A stretch of DNA of 64,000 nucleotides from Dehalococcoides mccartyi 195 (GTDB lineage Bacteria > Chloroflexota > Dehalococcoidia > Dehalococcoidales > Dehalococcoidaceae): assembly GCF_000011905.1 (NCBI RefSeq), contig NC_002936.3, positions 1,240,001 through 1,304,000 of the forward strand, in the 5' to 3' direction. A program made the translations under genes and the position numbers. Shown here piece by piece: positions 15,053 to 23,732 of the stretch (within the stretch, counting starts at the first letter, position 1; each line of letters begins with the position of its first letter). Under the pieces are notes generated by a model, which was not told the origin of the DNA, did not search any database, and was given only the letters and a program-made list of their open reading frames with translations.

Positions 15053-15865
15053 TCAGGCCTGGCAATGGGGGCAGTAGTAACAGGCCCGCTGGCGTATCAG
15101 CTGGCGGTTTATAGGCGCACCGCACTCAGGGCAAACCTCACCCCGGCGGTGGGCAACGTTAAACTCCAGCTGGGCGCCCCCCTTTGAGCCGTCAGGACGG
15201 TGATAAGTGCTGACACTTGCCCCCTTGTTCTGTATAGCTTTATGTAAAACTGACTGAATAGCCGAATGGAGTTTGGTTACCTCTGCCTTGCTCAGGCTGT
15301 CAGCCGGGCGGAGCGGGTTCAGACAGGCTTTAAACAAAGCTTCGTCCGCATACATATTGCCCACCCCTGCCAGCACCTTCTGGTCAAGGAGAACGGCCTT
15401 AATAGGCCCTTTACGCCCCGAAAGACGCTTACCAAGCACCTCCGGGGTAAAATCCCCTTCCAGAGGTTCAGGCCCCAGTTTTTCCAGAATAGTGTCCAGA
15501 CTGGTAAGCAAGTTTATCCGCCCGAATTTGCGTATGTCTGTGAAATATACCTGCTCTCCATTTTCCAAATGAAAGACCGCTCTGGTGAAACGGGGGAACT
15601 GTTCAGTCTCAGCCTTGACTGCCGTCAGCCCGCCGCTCATTTTCAAATGCACACTGATAAACAGACCGCCGCTTAAGCTGATGATAATATACTTGCCGCG
15701 GCGGCTAAGCCCGGTTACCTGTAAACCGGAGACCAGTTTGTTAAACTCGGTTTCAGGCGGGCAGAGCGTTTTAGCCCACAAAGCTTCCATGCGGGTTATT
15801 TTTTTGCCCAGCAAATGGGGCATTATTTCGTTTTTTACCGTTTCCACTTCAGGCAGTTCAGGCAT
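15053..15865 (-). CDS. mutM: Formamidopyrimidine-DNA glycosylase
   Basis: Base-excision repair glycosylase/AP lyase removing 8-oxoguanine and formamidopyrimidines. It begins MPELPEVETV, giving the catalytic Pro2 and Glu3; Lys in HLKMSGGL (near residue 75) is the conserved DNA contact; the helix-two-turn-helix lies around LLDQKVLAGVGNMYADEALF near 160; and the C-terminal zinc finger has four Cys (CPECGAPI and CYYCPHCQA). Length 270 is standard. It overlaps the upstream PAP2 gene by eight bases and lies in the polA operon, so repair genes are grouped. Confidence 0.95.
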   Translation of the reverse strand: MPELPEVETVKNEIMPHLLGKKITRMEALWAKTLCPPETEFNKLVSGLQVTGLSRRGKYIIISLSGGLFISVHLKMSGGLTAVKAETEQFPRFTRAVFHLENGEQVYFTDIRKFGRINLLTSLDTILEKLGPEPLEGDFTPEVLGKRLSGRKGPIKAVLLDQKVLAGVGNMYADEALFKACLNPLRPADSLSKAEVTKLHSAIQSVLHKAIQNKGASVSTYHRPDGSKGGAQLEFNVAHRRGEVCPECGAPINRQLIRQRACYYCPHCQA

Positions 15866-16481
15866 GATTTACTCCTTTGGTTAATTTGTGCTTAAGATAG
15901 GTCAGCCCTATTCCCAGCACTGCCCCCGAAAGCAGGTATGCCCCCAGCACATCACTTGGCCAGTGGGCATTTAAATATACTCTGGAAATACCCATAAAGA
16001 CTACCGGCACAAGGCAAAGCAGCCGGAGTATAAACCTGAATACAGGGCGGTGGATAAATTTGGGTATGATAAAAAATATCACCCCGTAACAGGCCAAAGC
16101 ATAAGCGGTATGGCCTGAGGGGAAACTGGTGCCGCCGTCTTCCAGACTGCCGGGACGGGGGCGGTCAATAAGCCATTTGAATATATACCCCAAGAGGGCG
16201 GCAATGCCGGGCACCAGAGCACAAATTACGGACTGTAAACGATAGCCTTTGCACCACAGCCAGATTACCGCCGCCCCCGGCGGAATAATCCAGACCGGAA
16301 AACTGCCCAGGCAGGAAATAAATTCCATAAATCCGTCAAAACCGGGCAGTGAAATATCTTGAATAAAACCCGAAACAGCTGTATCCGCGGCTAAAACCGG
16401 GTTTAAAAATACCAGCCAGGCCAGCAGGATAAACACACCCAGCAGTATCAGATACGGCAGGTAATCACGCAGTTTTGCCAA
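15858..16481 (-). CDS. PAP2-family membrane phosphatase
   Basis: A 207-residue integral membrane protein of the type-2 phosphatidic acid phosphatase family. The three motifs are KWLIDRPRPGS, TSFPSGHTAYAL and SRVYLNAHWPSDVLGAYL, with catalytic histidines in the second and third. About six hydrophobic segments surround them. Likely substrates are undecaprenyl pyrophosphate or phosphatidylglycerol phosphate; sequence alone cannot choose. D. mccartyi-type cells lack a normal peptidoglycan wall, which would favour a lipid-recycling or phospholipid role. It starts at TTG 16481, eight bases after the polA stop, and overlaps mutM. Confidence 0.85.
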   Translation of the reverse strand: MAKLRDYLPYLILLGVFILLAWLVFLNPVLAADTAVSGFIQDISLPGFDGFMEFISCLGSFPVWIIPPGAAVIWLWCKGYRLQSVICALVPGIAALLGYIFKWLIDRPRPGSLEDGGTSFPSGHTAYALACYGVIFFIIPKFIHRPVFRFILRLLCLVPVVFMGISRVYLNAHWPSDVLGAYLLSGAVLGIGLTYLKHKLTKGVNHA

Positions 16482-16489
16482 GTCCAGTA

Positions 16490-19201
16490 TTACTCCATAT
16501 CTCCCCAGTTAGCCCCGGACTTAAGCTCAACCTTGAGCGGTATTTCAAAGGCAACTGCACCTGACATGGTTTCTACAAGCAAATCACTCATCCGCCCAAG
16601 CTCTGTCTTGGGTACTTCAAATATAAGCTCGTCATGCACCTGAAGAAGCAGGCGGCTTTTCAGCTTTTCTTCTTTAAGCTTTTCGTCCAGCCGGACCATA
16701 GCCAGCTTGATAATGTCAGCAGATGTCCCCTGTACCGGCATATTGATAGCCATACGCTCGGCTGATTCACGCAAAATACGGTTGGGTGAATTGATTTCCG
16801 GTATATAGCGGCGTCTGCCCAGCAGGGTTTCCACATAACCCTGAGTACGCACCTGCTGCTTAATCTCCGAGAAATAAACAGCCACCCGCGGATATTTTTC
16901 AAAATAGGCTTTTATAAATTTGTCGGCTTCTTCCAGCGAAAGCTCGGTAGCCTGTTCCAACCCGTAGCTGCTCATGCCGTATATCACCCCGAAATTTACC
17001 GTTTTAGCCAAGCGGCGTTGTTCTTTAGTCACCTTTGACGGGGGAATGTTCAGCAATCTGGCGGCGGTAGCGGTGTGAATATCCTGGTCACTTTGGAAAG
17101 CCTCTATCAGGGCGGGGTCCTGGGAAAGATGGGCCAGCACCCTGAGGTCTATTTGGGAGTAATCTCCCGCCAGCAGCACTGTGCCGGGAGGTGCAATAAA
17201 TGCCCGCCGTATCTCCCTGCCCATTTCCCCCCTGACAGGTATGTTTTGCAAATTAGGCTCGGAAGAAGATAACCTGCCGGTAGCTGTACGGGTCTGATTA
17301 AAACTGGTATGCAGCCGCCGGGTATGCGGATTTACCATACGCGGCAGGGTATCCAGATAAGTAGATTTCAGCTTTACCAGCATACGGTATTCCAGTATCA
17401 GGTCTACAATACGGTGCTTGCCCTTCAGTTCTTCAAGCACCTCTGCCCCGGTGGAATAGCCGGTTTTGGTCTTTTTGATAACCGGCAGTTTCAGTTCGTC
17501 AAAGAGTATCCGCCCCAGCTGCTGAGGGGAGCCTATGTTAAAGTTATGCCCGGCCCGGGCATAGATATCTTCTTCCAGTTTAAATATCTGCCTGCCTGTC
17601 TTTTCAGCCATAGCCTTCAGCAAATCTGTATCCAGCATAATGCCGGTGCGTTCCATGCCCAGCAGTATGGGCAAAAGGGGCATTTCCACCCTGGCAAATA
17701 AATCCATCAGCCTGGTTTCGGCAAGCTGGGCGGCAAAGATACCTTTGAGGCGGAAAGTGTAATCAGCCGCAAGCTGAGCCGCTTCTGAAAGCTGAACCTC
17801 GCTGAAACTGGCTTTTTTACCGTTTCGGGTCAGTATATTTTCAATATCCGCAATCTCTATGCCGAAATGCTCAAAGACAAGGTCTTTGATAGCCAGATTT
17901 TTTTCACCCAGAAGATGGGCGGCAATCATTGTATCAAAATCCAGCCCTTTTACTGCCTGCCCGGCAGATAAAAGCAAATTCATAAGGTACTTGGCGTTAT
18001 GGGCGGTTTTACTTATTTTTTCATCACCAAGCAGAGCTGCCAAGCCGGAATGCCCTTCGGCGGCAAACATCTGCCCTTCTGAAGCACTGCCGATAAACTC
18101 AGCGGGTACAAAACAGGCATCACCCGCCGCACTTGAAAGTGCCAGTGCCGTCAGGCGGGCATCCATAGCTTCTTCGGGAGTACCCGAAACCGCCAGCGCC
18201 AGCTCTTTGGCATTTGCCAGGCGGCTTACAATACTGTCTATATTTTGGCTGTCTGCCACCATATAGCGGGTCTCAACCTTTGAAGCAACAGCGAACATAT
18301 CCGGCGTACCCTGAAGCTGGTTTTCCCCTCCCGGCAGGCGGTCAATCAGCCTGAAAAACTCCAGCTCACGGAATAGGTCTACCACTTTCTGGCGGTTATA
18401 GTGCTCTGCCCGGCATTCCTCAATACTGAAATCAAGCGGTAAATCGCACACGATAGTAGTCAGTATTTTACTGTCACGGGCTACTTCGGCATTGTCTGCC
18501 AGCTTTTTCTGAAGACCGGGCGGGCTTATTTTATCCAGATTTTTATAAATATCTTCTATGCCGCCGTACTCTTCTATAAGTTTCTGGGCGGTTTTCGGGC
18601 CTATGCCGGGTACTCCGGGGATATTGTCAGAAGGGTCACCCATAAGGGCTTTGTAATCAGCAATATGCTCCGGCCCCAGACCGTATTTTGCCCTTACCGC
18701 CACCTCGTCATACAAACTGGTGCTGGCAAAAGAACCTGCCGGACCGGGATACAAAATGCGGATATCCGGCCCGACCAGCTGCATAGAGTCTGCGTCCCCG
18801 GAGGCTATAATAACCTCCATACCTGCGGCAGCGGCTCTGGTTGCCAGCGTACCCAGCACATCATCAGCCTCAAAGCCGCTCTGTTCGTATACCGGCATAT
18901 TAAAAGCATCTACAATCTGGCGTACCCGCCCCAGCTGGCTGACCAGTTCGTCAGGCATGGGCGGACGCTGGGCTTTGTATGCTTTGAACATTTCATGGCG
19001 GAAGGTTGGGCCTTTTCTGTCAAAGGATATGGCATAACAATCCGGTTTAAGGTCTGTTAAGACTTTAATCAGTATGGAGGCGAAACCAAAAGCGGCACCC
19101 ACTACTTCACCTGTTTTGCGGATGGCAAGCGGAGGAAGTACATGATATGCCCGGTGAACAAGGTTAGTGCCGTCAAAGAGGACTATTACAGGTTTATTCA
19201 T
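16490..19201 (-). CDS. polA: DNA polymerase I
   Basis: About 903 residues. The 5'-3' exonuclease domain (1-290) keeps LFDGTN, the metal-site aspartates in FEADDVLG and ASGDADSMQL, and the GVPGIGPKTA helix-hairpin-helix. The central 3'-5' exonuclease domain (about 310-500) is degenerate: where the DxE motif I is expected the sequence reads LALAVSGTPEE, so proofreading is probably lost, as in Bacillus and Thermus enzymes. The polymerase domain has LLAGDYSQIDLRVLAH (motif A), RRLAKTVNFGVIYGMSSYG (motif B) and LLQVHDELIFEVP (motif C). ATG 19201 is preferred over the in-frame GTG 19207; no clear Shine-Dalgarno is seen. Confidence 0.96.
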   Translation of the reverse strand: MNKPVIVLFDGTNLVHRAYHVLPPLAIRKTGEVVGAAFGFASILIKVLTDLKPDCYAISFDRKGPTFRHEMFKAYKAQRPPMPDELVSQLGRVRQIVDAFNMPVYEQSGFEADDVLGTLATRAAAAGMEVIIASGDADSMQLVGPDIRILYPGPAGSFASTSLYDEVAVRAKYGLGPEHIADYKALMGDPSDNIPGVPGIGPKTAQKLIEEYGGIEDIYKNLDKISPPGLQKKLADNAEVARDSKILTTIVCDLPLDFSIEECRAEHYNRQKVVDLFRELEFFRLIDRLPGGENQLQGTPDMFAVASKVETRYMVADSQNIDSIVSRLANAKELALAVSGTPEEAMDARLTALALSSAAGDACFVPAEFIGSASEGQMFAAEGHSGLAALLGDEKISKTAHNAKYLMNLLLSAGQAVKGLDFDTMIAAHLLGEKNLAIKDLVFEHFGIEIADIENILTRNGKKASFSEVQLSEAAQLAADYTFRLKGIFAAQLAETRLMDLFARVEMPLLPILLGMERTGIMLDTDLLKAMAEKTGRQIFKLEEDIYARAGHNFNIGSPQQLGRILFDELKLPVIKKTKTGYSTGAEVLEELKGKHRIVDLILEYRMLVKLKSTYLDTLPRMVNPHTRRLHTSFNQTRTATGRLSSSEPNLQNIPVRGEMGREIRRAFIAPPGTVLLAGDYSQIDLRVLAHLSQDPALIEAFQSDQDIHTATAARLLNIPPSKVTKEQRRLAKTVNFGVIYGMSSYGLEQATELSLEEADKFIKAYFEKYPRVAVYFSEIKQQVRTQGYVETLLGRRRYIPEINSPNRILRESAERMAINMPVQGTSADIIKLAMVRLDEKLKEEKLKSRLLLQVHDELIFEVPKTELGRMSDLLVETMSGAVAFEIPLKVELKSGANWGDME

Positions 19202-19267
19202 AAACACATTATAGCAGATGAGGCCAAAATGGGTTCAGGTATTTTAGCCGCTGTTAAGAAGCCTGAG

Positions 19268-19702
19268 CTAGGTTTCCAGCGGCAGTCCGCCGGATATCCA
19301 GGCGTTTATTCCGCCCTGCATGTTATATATAGCGGCAAAGCCGTTATCCAGCATAAGCCGGGCAGCGGAAGCAGAACGGTTGCCTGTACGGCAGTAAACG
19401 AGGTAAGTCTTGGTTTTATCAAAGGCCGAAAGAGAAGCTTCAAAGGAAGCGTAATAATCCAGATTTACCGCACCCGGAATATGCCCCTGAGCATACTCAG
19501 ACGGGGTACGCACATCTAAAATAATAAAATCCGCAGAGACCGCATTCCGGTCTATAAGGGCTTTGGCTTCGGCAACAGATATATTCTGTACAGCGGGCAG
19601 ATTTGCATCATCAACAGCGGAACCAGTATCACAGCCTGTCAACACCCCGCAAAATGTGAGTAACAATGCCAATACGGCAATCAGATTACGTTTTGATGGC
19701 AC
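19268..19702 (-). CDS. Rhodanese-domain lipoprotein
   Basis: A 144-residue exported protein. The N-terminus is a lipoprotein signal peptide with lipobox LTGC (Cys at about residue 24), so it should be lipidated and anchored outside the membrane. A single rhodanese domain follows, with ILDVRTPSEYAQGHIPGAVNLDY and an active-site loop beginning with cysteine in YCRTGNRSASAA. Rhodaneses carry sulfur as a persulfide; the substrate here is unknown. It starts at GTG 19702, three bases after the stop of the upstream unknown gene, so the two are cotranscribed. Confidence 0.85.
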   Translation of the reverse strand: MPSKRNLIAVLALLLTFCGVLTGCDTGSAVDDANLPAVQNISVAEAKALIDRNAVSADFIILDVRTPSEYAQGHIPGAVNLDYYASFEASLSAFDKTKTYLVYCRTGNRSASAARLMLDNGFAAIYNMQGGINAWISGGLPLET

Positions 19703-19705
19703 AGA

Positions 19706-20284
19706 TTAAACACCGATAAAATTCGGCTGGAGCTTGACTCCGGAATAATCTGACATGGTCTGCAGGCAGGTTTCTTCACGCTGGGTAATCCAGGTGGATA
19801 CACTGGTCAGCCCGAAATCAGACATCTGGCAGAAAGTAACCATCAGCTCATTACAATAGCTGTAGTAGCGCGAAGAACGGTTATCAAAACTGACATGGCC
19901 CGTATCAGCCATTTGCTCTATAAGCGAACGCAGTTTCAGGCGGTTATAATAGGCCGCCCGCATACCGGCCAATATGCCGTCAAAGAAAAGCTGGGCGCGG
20001 AAGTTCACCATCTGGCCTTCATTATTGAAAACCACATCAAAAGAGCCGCCGGTGGCACCGGATTCTTTAAACTGAAAAACCTTTTGTTCATAACCTATGG
20101 GCAGAGGCGGAGCAAGCTCCGGCAGGCGCACTTCCGGAGTTTCGGTGATATCGGTCAGGCTTTCACCGCCAAACCGGCGGATTATATCCTGAGGAGACTG
20201 AAAAGCAGCGTAGTCACCCAAAACTTCTGACACAAGTGTAAGGTAAGACAGTGATTCTTTTGGGTCATACTGACGCAGTCTCAT
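19706..20284 (-). CDS. Unrecognised 192-residue protein, cotranscribed with the rhodanese lipoprotein
   Basis: I do not recognise this family. It has no signal peptide or membrane segment. A central part, FDVVFNNEGQMVNFRAQLFFDGILAGMRAAYYNRLKLRSLI, looks like a strand followed by a long amphipathic helix, and the C-terminal third has several aromatic residues and three Cys. It starts at ATG 20284 with a strong GGAGGAAG Shine-Dalgarno and is preceded by a leader of about 220 bases. Coupling to an exported rhodanese suggests a shared but unknown role. Confidence 0.6.
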   Translation of the reverse strand: MRLRQYDPKESLSYLTLVSEVLGDYAAFQSPQDIIRRFGGESLTDITETPEVRLPELAPPLPIGYEQKVFQFKESGATGGSFDVVFNNEGQMVNFRAQLFFDGILAGMRAAYYNRLKLRSLIEQMADTGHVSFDNRSSRYYSYCNELMVTFCQMSDFGLTSVSTWITQREETCLQTMSDYSGVKLQPNFIGV

Positions 20285-20545
20285 ACTTCCTCCAGCCTTT
20301 TTCGGGTAAAGCTAAGCGAAACAGTCATAAAATATATCAGACGGATACGTCTATTTTTTCTCTAAAAACGTATCCGGCAACCACCGCCAACTAACCGCCA
20401 TTTATTTGTAAGGCCAAAGAGAATCTCTAAGGAGTAACTCCCCCGGTTTTGCCCAAGCCAAATACCGGACAAAACATACCTATCCTTTACATAGCTGTCT
20501 CAGATGATATGTACATTATAATACCCCTTGTGAACAGGGTGTCAA
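20285..20545 (-). promoter_or_regulatory. Promoter and long structured leader before the unknown/rhodanese operon
   Basis: On the minus strand TTGACA (20545-20540) and TATAAT (20520-20515), spaced by 19 bases, give a start near 20508 and so a leader of about 220 bases. The leader contains GGAG/CTCC and AGAGA/TTCTCT small hairpins (around 20421-20441) and a large inverted repeat, CGGATACGT (20342-20350) against ACGTATCCG (20368-20376). The repeat sits about 60 bases before the start codon. No known riboswitch class is recognised. Confidence 0.5.
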
Positions 20546-20697
20546 GTGCAACCCAAGGCAAGGGCTCCGGCAGAGACTTTCACGAAGCAACCACCCCAAC
20601 CAGTCAGAGTGCCTGCCCTGACACACCTATCTATACTATACCATATATTAGTTGTTTGTATAACTATTTGCTACAAAAAGACCCTCTCCCGCCCGGT
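20546..20697. other. Intergenic stretch with no recognised feature
   Basis: Between the divergent promoters of the unknown/rhodanese operon and argF. I see no gene, RNA or repeat here. Confidence 0.5.
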
Positions 20698-20734
20698 CAT
20701 TAAAGTATCCAGATAAACACTTTAATGCTATAAT
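20698..20734 (+). promoter_or_regulatory. argF promoter with inverted repeat in the -35/spacer region
   Basis: TATAAT at 20729-20734 is preceded by an inverted repeat, CATTAAAGT (20698-20706) and ACTTTAATG (20719-20727), separated by 12 bases. The repeat spans the -35 and spacer positions, an arrangement typical of a repressor operator. The half-sites are AT-rich like ArgR boxes but do not clearly match the ArgR consensus. Confidence 0.55.
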
Positions 20735-20763
20735 TAAGGGTAATTGTGTGCCGGAGGCGAAAA

Positions 20764-21699
20764 GTGAACACCAAGGACCTGCTGTCTATTTCAGACCTTT
20801 CCCCTGACGATATCGGGCGTCTGCTTTCAGATGCCATTGAACTTAAAGCCAGGGGCTGGAACAGCTGTCTTTCCGGTAAAACTCTGGCTCTGGTCTTTGA
20901 AAAACCCTCCCTGCGTACCCGGGTCAGCTTTGAGCTGGCCATGAAGCAGCTGGGCGGGGAAGCACTGTATCTTTCACCGGCTGAGGTAGGTTTGGGCAAA
21001 CGCGAACCGGTGGCTGACGTGGCCAGAGTGCTAGCCCGTTTTGTAGACGTTATCGCCTGCCGCACCTTCGGGCATGATACCCTGGTACAGCTGGCAAAAT
21101 ATGCCGATATACCTGTTATAAACGCCCTTTCAGACTTGGAGCACCCCTGCCAGGCACTGGCGGATATCCTGACCATTTACGAGAAAAAGGGCGAACTCAA
21201 GGGGCTTAATCTGGCTTACATAGGTGATGGCAACAACTGTGCCAACAGCCTTTTGCTGGCCTGCGCCATGACGGGAATAAACTGCCGCTTGGCTTCACCC
21301 GAAGGCTATCTGGTAGACAAGGCCATATTTGCTAAGGCCAAAGCTTACGCAGAAGACAGCGGGGCTGAACTATACAGCGGGACAGACCTTAAGGCCGCCC
21401 TCCGCGGGGCTGACGTAATCTATACAGATGTCTGGACCAGTATGGGACAGGAAGCTGAAACTGAAAAACGCCTTAAGGATTTTGCGGGTTTTCAGGTGAA
21501 TGCCAAGCTGGTTTCCATGGCTGATAAAGATGCCATCATTATGCACCCTCTGCCGGCTCATTACGGTGAAGAGGTTGACCGGGAAATACTGGAATGCCCT
21601 CAGTCTGTTATCTTTGACCAGGCCGAAAACCGGCTGCATGCCCAAAAGGCGGTACTAAGAGATATGCTGGGTGGACTGGAGATAGGCGGCAGGCACTAA
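20764..21699 (+). CDS. argF: Ornithine carbamoyltransferase family protein
   Basis: Joins carbamoyl phosphate and ornithine to make citrulline in arginine synthesis. The carbamoyl-phosphate loop reads FEKPSLRTRVSFE near residue 45 (the usual STRTR has Leu for Thr), then HPCQALADILTIYEK near 130 and YIGDGNNCANSLL near 150. The ornithine-site loop is MHPLPAHYGEEVD near 260, where ornithine enzymes usually have HCLP; aspartate enzymes have HPLP. The overall sequence, including GDGNN and the C-terminus, fits ornithine rather than aspartate transcarbamylases, but the substrate could be a relative of ornithine. GTG 20764 follows GGAGG by six bases. First gene of argF-der-plsY-gpsA. Confidence 0.82.
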   Translation: MNTKDLLSISDLSPDDIGRLLSDAIELKARGWNSCLSGKTLALVFEKPSLRTRVSFELAMKQLGGEALYLSPAEVGLGKREPVADVARVLARFVDVIACRTFGHDTLVQLAKYADIPVINALSDLEHPCQALADILTIYEKKGELKGLNLAYIGDGNNCANSLLLACAMTGINCRLASPEGYLVDKAIFAKAKAYAEDSGAELYSGTDLKAALRGADVIYTDVWTSMGQEAETEKRLKDFAGFQVNAKLVSMADKDAIIMHPLPAHYGEEVDREILECPQSVIFDQAENRLHAQKAVLRDMLGGLEIGGRH

Positions 21700-21705
21700 G
21701 CGGCC

Positions 21706-23040
21706 GTGAAATATATGAATAATACTACCCCTATTATTGCCATTGTGGGGCGGCAGAACGTGGGTAAATCCACCCTGCTTAACCGCCTTGCCCATAAGAA
21801 TCTGGCCATTACCGAAGACCTGCCCGGTACTACCCGTGACCGTTTGTTTACGACTGTAAGCTGGCTGGACCGCCGGCTGATTATGGTGGATACCGGCGGG
21901 CTTGACCCGGATCTTGAGAGCATTATCGGCCAGCAGGTAAATATCCAGATAAGTCTGGCCATAAAAGAAGCCGATCTGGTACTTTTGGTAGTAGACGTAA
22001 AAGCCGGGCTGATTACACCTGACTACGAAATGGCAGATATTATCCGCCGCACCGGTAAACCGGTAATACTGGTGGCCAATAAAGCCGACAACCTGAAAAT
22101 GGGCCAGGAAGCCGCTGAATTTTACAGCCTGGGCTTTGGCGAACCTTCGGTTATCAGTGCCTTCCACGGCAGCGGCATTTCAGACCTGATGGACCGGGTG
22201 CTGGAAGAACTGCCTGACCAGCCCATTGCCACCCCAGAAGAGGACAATTCGGTTAAGCTGGCACTTGTGGGAAGAACCAATGTAGGTAAATCCACCCTGC
22301 TTAATACCTTTATGGGACAGGAACGCTCTATAGTAAGCAATATACCCGGTACTACCAGAGATGCTATTGACACACCTCTTAACTTTAATGGTACTAATGT
22401 GTTACTTATAGATACTGCAGGGATAAGACGGCGCGGTAAAGTTGAGAGCGGTGTTGAAAAATACAGCGTACTCAGAGCCTTAAAAGCTGTAGACCGGGCA
22501 GACATAGTACTGCTGGTTATGGATACTGAAGAGCTGGTGACCGCTCAGGACACCCACATTGCCGGATATGTCCGGGATACCGCCAAGGGTATTATAATTA
22601 TCCTGAATAAATGGGATCTGGGTAAAGGCCAGGACAAAGCTGAAGTGACACAGACTATCCAGAGTAGATTTAAGTTTTTGGATTACGCTCCGATATTGTT
22701 TGTTTCAGGCAAAACCGGGCGTGGTGTTGATACTATTATCCCCATGGCGCTGAAAGTTCAGGAAGAGCGCAACAAACGTATTCCCACTGCCAAGGTAAAC
22801 AGCGTGGTCACCGAAGCCCTCTCTGCCCATACCCCGCCCCATCAGGGCAAAACCCAGCTGAAAATCTATTACGCCACCCAGGCAGACACCAATCCGCCTT
22901 CATTTGTGTTTTTCGTCAATAACCCTAAACTGGTTCATTTTTCGTATGAACGCTTTATTGAAAACCGTCTCAGGGAGTCTTTCGGATTTTTCGGTACCCC
23001 AATCCGTTTAACTTTTAAAGCCCGAGGTGAAAAATGTTAA
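21706..23040 (+). CDS. der: Ribosome-assembly GTPase Der (EngA)
   Basis: Essential double-GTPase for 50S ribosome assembly. Two G domains are visible: the first with GRQNVGKSTLLNRL, DLPGTTRD, DTGGL and NKAD; the second (from about residue 180) with GRTNVGKSTLLNTF, IPGTTRD, DTAGIRRRGK and NKWD. The C-terminal KH-like domain ends IRLTFKARGEK. Length 444 fits. GTG 21706 and in-frame ATG 21715 are both possible starts; neither has a strong Shine-Dalgarno. It lies six bases after argF and overlaps plsY by seven bases. Confidence 0.96.
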   Translation: MKYMNNTTPIIAIVGRQNVGKSTLLNRLAHKNLAITEDLPGTTRDRLFTTVSWLDRRLIMVDTGGLDPDLESIIGQQVNIQISLAIKEADLVLLVVDVKAGLITPDYEMADIIRRTGKPVILVANKADNLKMGQEAAEFYSLGFGEPSVISAFHGSGISDLMDRVLEELPDQPIATPEEDNSVKLALVGRTNVGKSTLLNTFMGQERSIVSNIPGTTRDAIDTPLNFNGTNVLLIDTAGIRRRGKVESGVEKYSVLRALKAVDRADIVLLVMDTEELVTAQDTHIAGYVRDTAKGIIIILNKWDLGKGQDKAEVTQTIQSRFKFLDYAPILFVSGKTGRGVDTIIPMALKVQEERNKRIPTAKVNSVVTEALSAHTPPHQGKTQLKIYYATQADTNPPSFVFFVNNPKLVHFSYERFIENRLRESFGFFGTPIRLTFKARGEKC

Positions 23041-23684
23041 TTGCCAAGCTTCTGCTTGTTGTTATAGTAAGTTATCTCCTGGGTTCAATCCCCTTTGGGT
23101 ATTTAGTCAGCCACCGCGGTTCCAAAATAGATATCCGCAGTTACGGCAGCGGACGCACCGGAGCTACCAATGTCCTGAGAACCATGGGCAGGAAAGCTGC
23201 TTTGCTGGTAGCCGCTTTAGACGTAGTCAAAGGAGTTTCAGCCGTGGCTTTTGCCGGGCTGGTCATAGGCACGGAAGCGCTTACTTTCGGGACTAACGGC
23301 ATGGCTATTTTATTCGCCCAGGTGCTGGCCGGGCTGGCGGCTGTTGCCGGGCATATCTGGCCTGTGTTCCTTAAATTCCGCGGCGGCCGCGGTGTGGCTA
23401 CCTTCTTCGGGGGCATGATTGCCCTGTGTCCGGTGGCGGCCATATTCGGCGGTGAAGTACTGATAATAGGTGCCGGGCTTTCCGGTTTTGCTTCGCTGGG
23501 CTCTATAACCGGGGTAGTGGGGGCATATGCCTTGCTGATACCCCTTACATTTATCAGCGGTTTCCCCACCGAGTATATAGTTTATGCAGTTTTAGGTTCG
23601 CTTCTAATTACCATCATGCACCGCGATAATATTAAACGGCTTTTAGCGGGTAAAGAACGCAAGCTCAACGAAAAATCCCGTTAA
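23034..23684 (+). CDS. plsY: Acyl-phosphate:glycerol-3-phosphate acyltransferase
   Basis: Membrane enzyme that makes lysophosphatidate, the first committed step of phospholipid synthesis. The 216 residues include five or so hydrophobic helices and the three PlsY motifs: SIPFGYLVS, the GSGRTGATNVLRTMG loop near residue 40 (usually GSGNxGATN), and KFRGGRGVATFFG near 113. It overlaps der by seven bases and is followed by gpsA, which makes its glycerol-3-phosphate substrate. Confidence 0.95.
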   Translation: MLIAKLLLVVIVSYLLGSIPFGYLVSHRGSKIDIRSYGSGRTGATNVLRTMGRKAALLVAALDVVKGVSAVAFAGLVIGTEALTFGTNGMAILFAQVLAGLAAVAGHIWPVFLKFRGGRGVATFFGGMIALCPVAAIFGGEVLIIGAGLSGFASLGSITGVVGAYALLIPLTFISGFPTEYIVYAVLGSLLITIMHRDNIKRLLAGKERKLNEKSR

Positions 23685-23732
23685 ACACCCCTTGTCTAAA
23701 ACCAATCCGGCATTAGAAAGCTTAGGTTTTTC

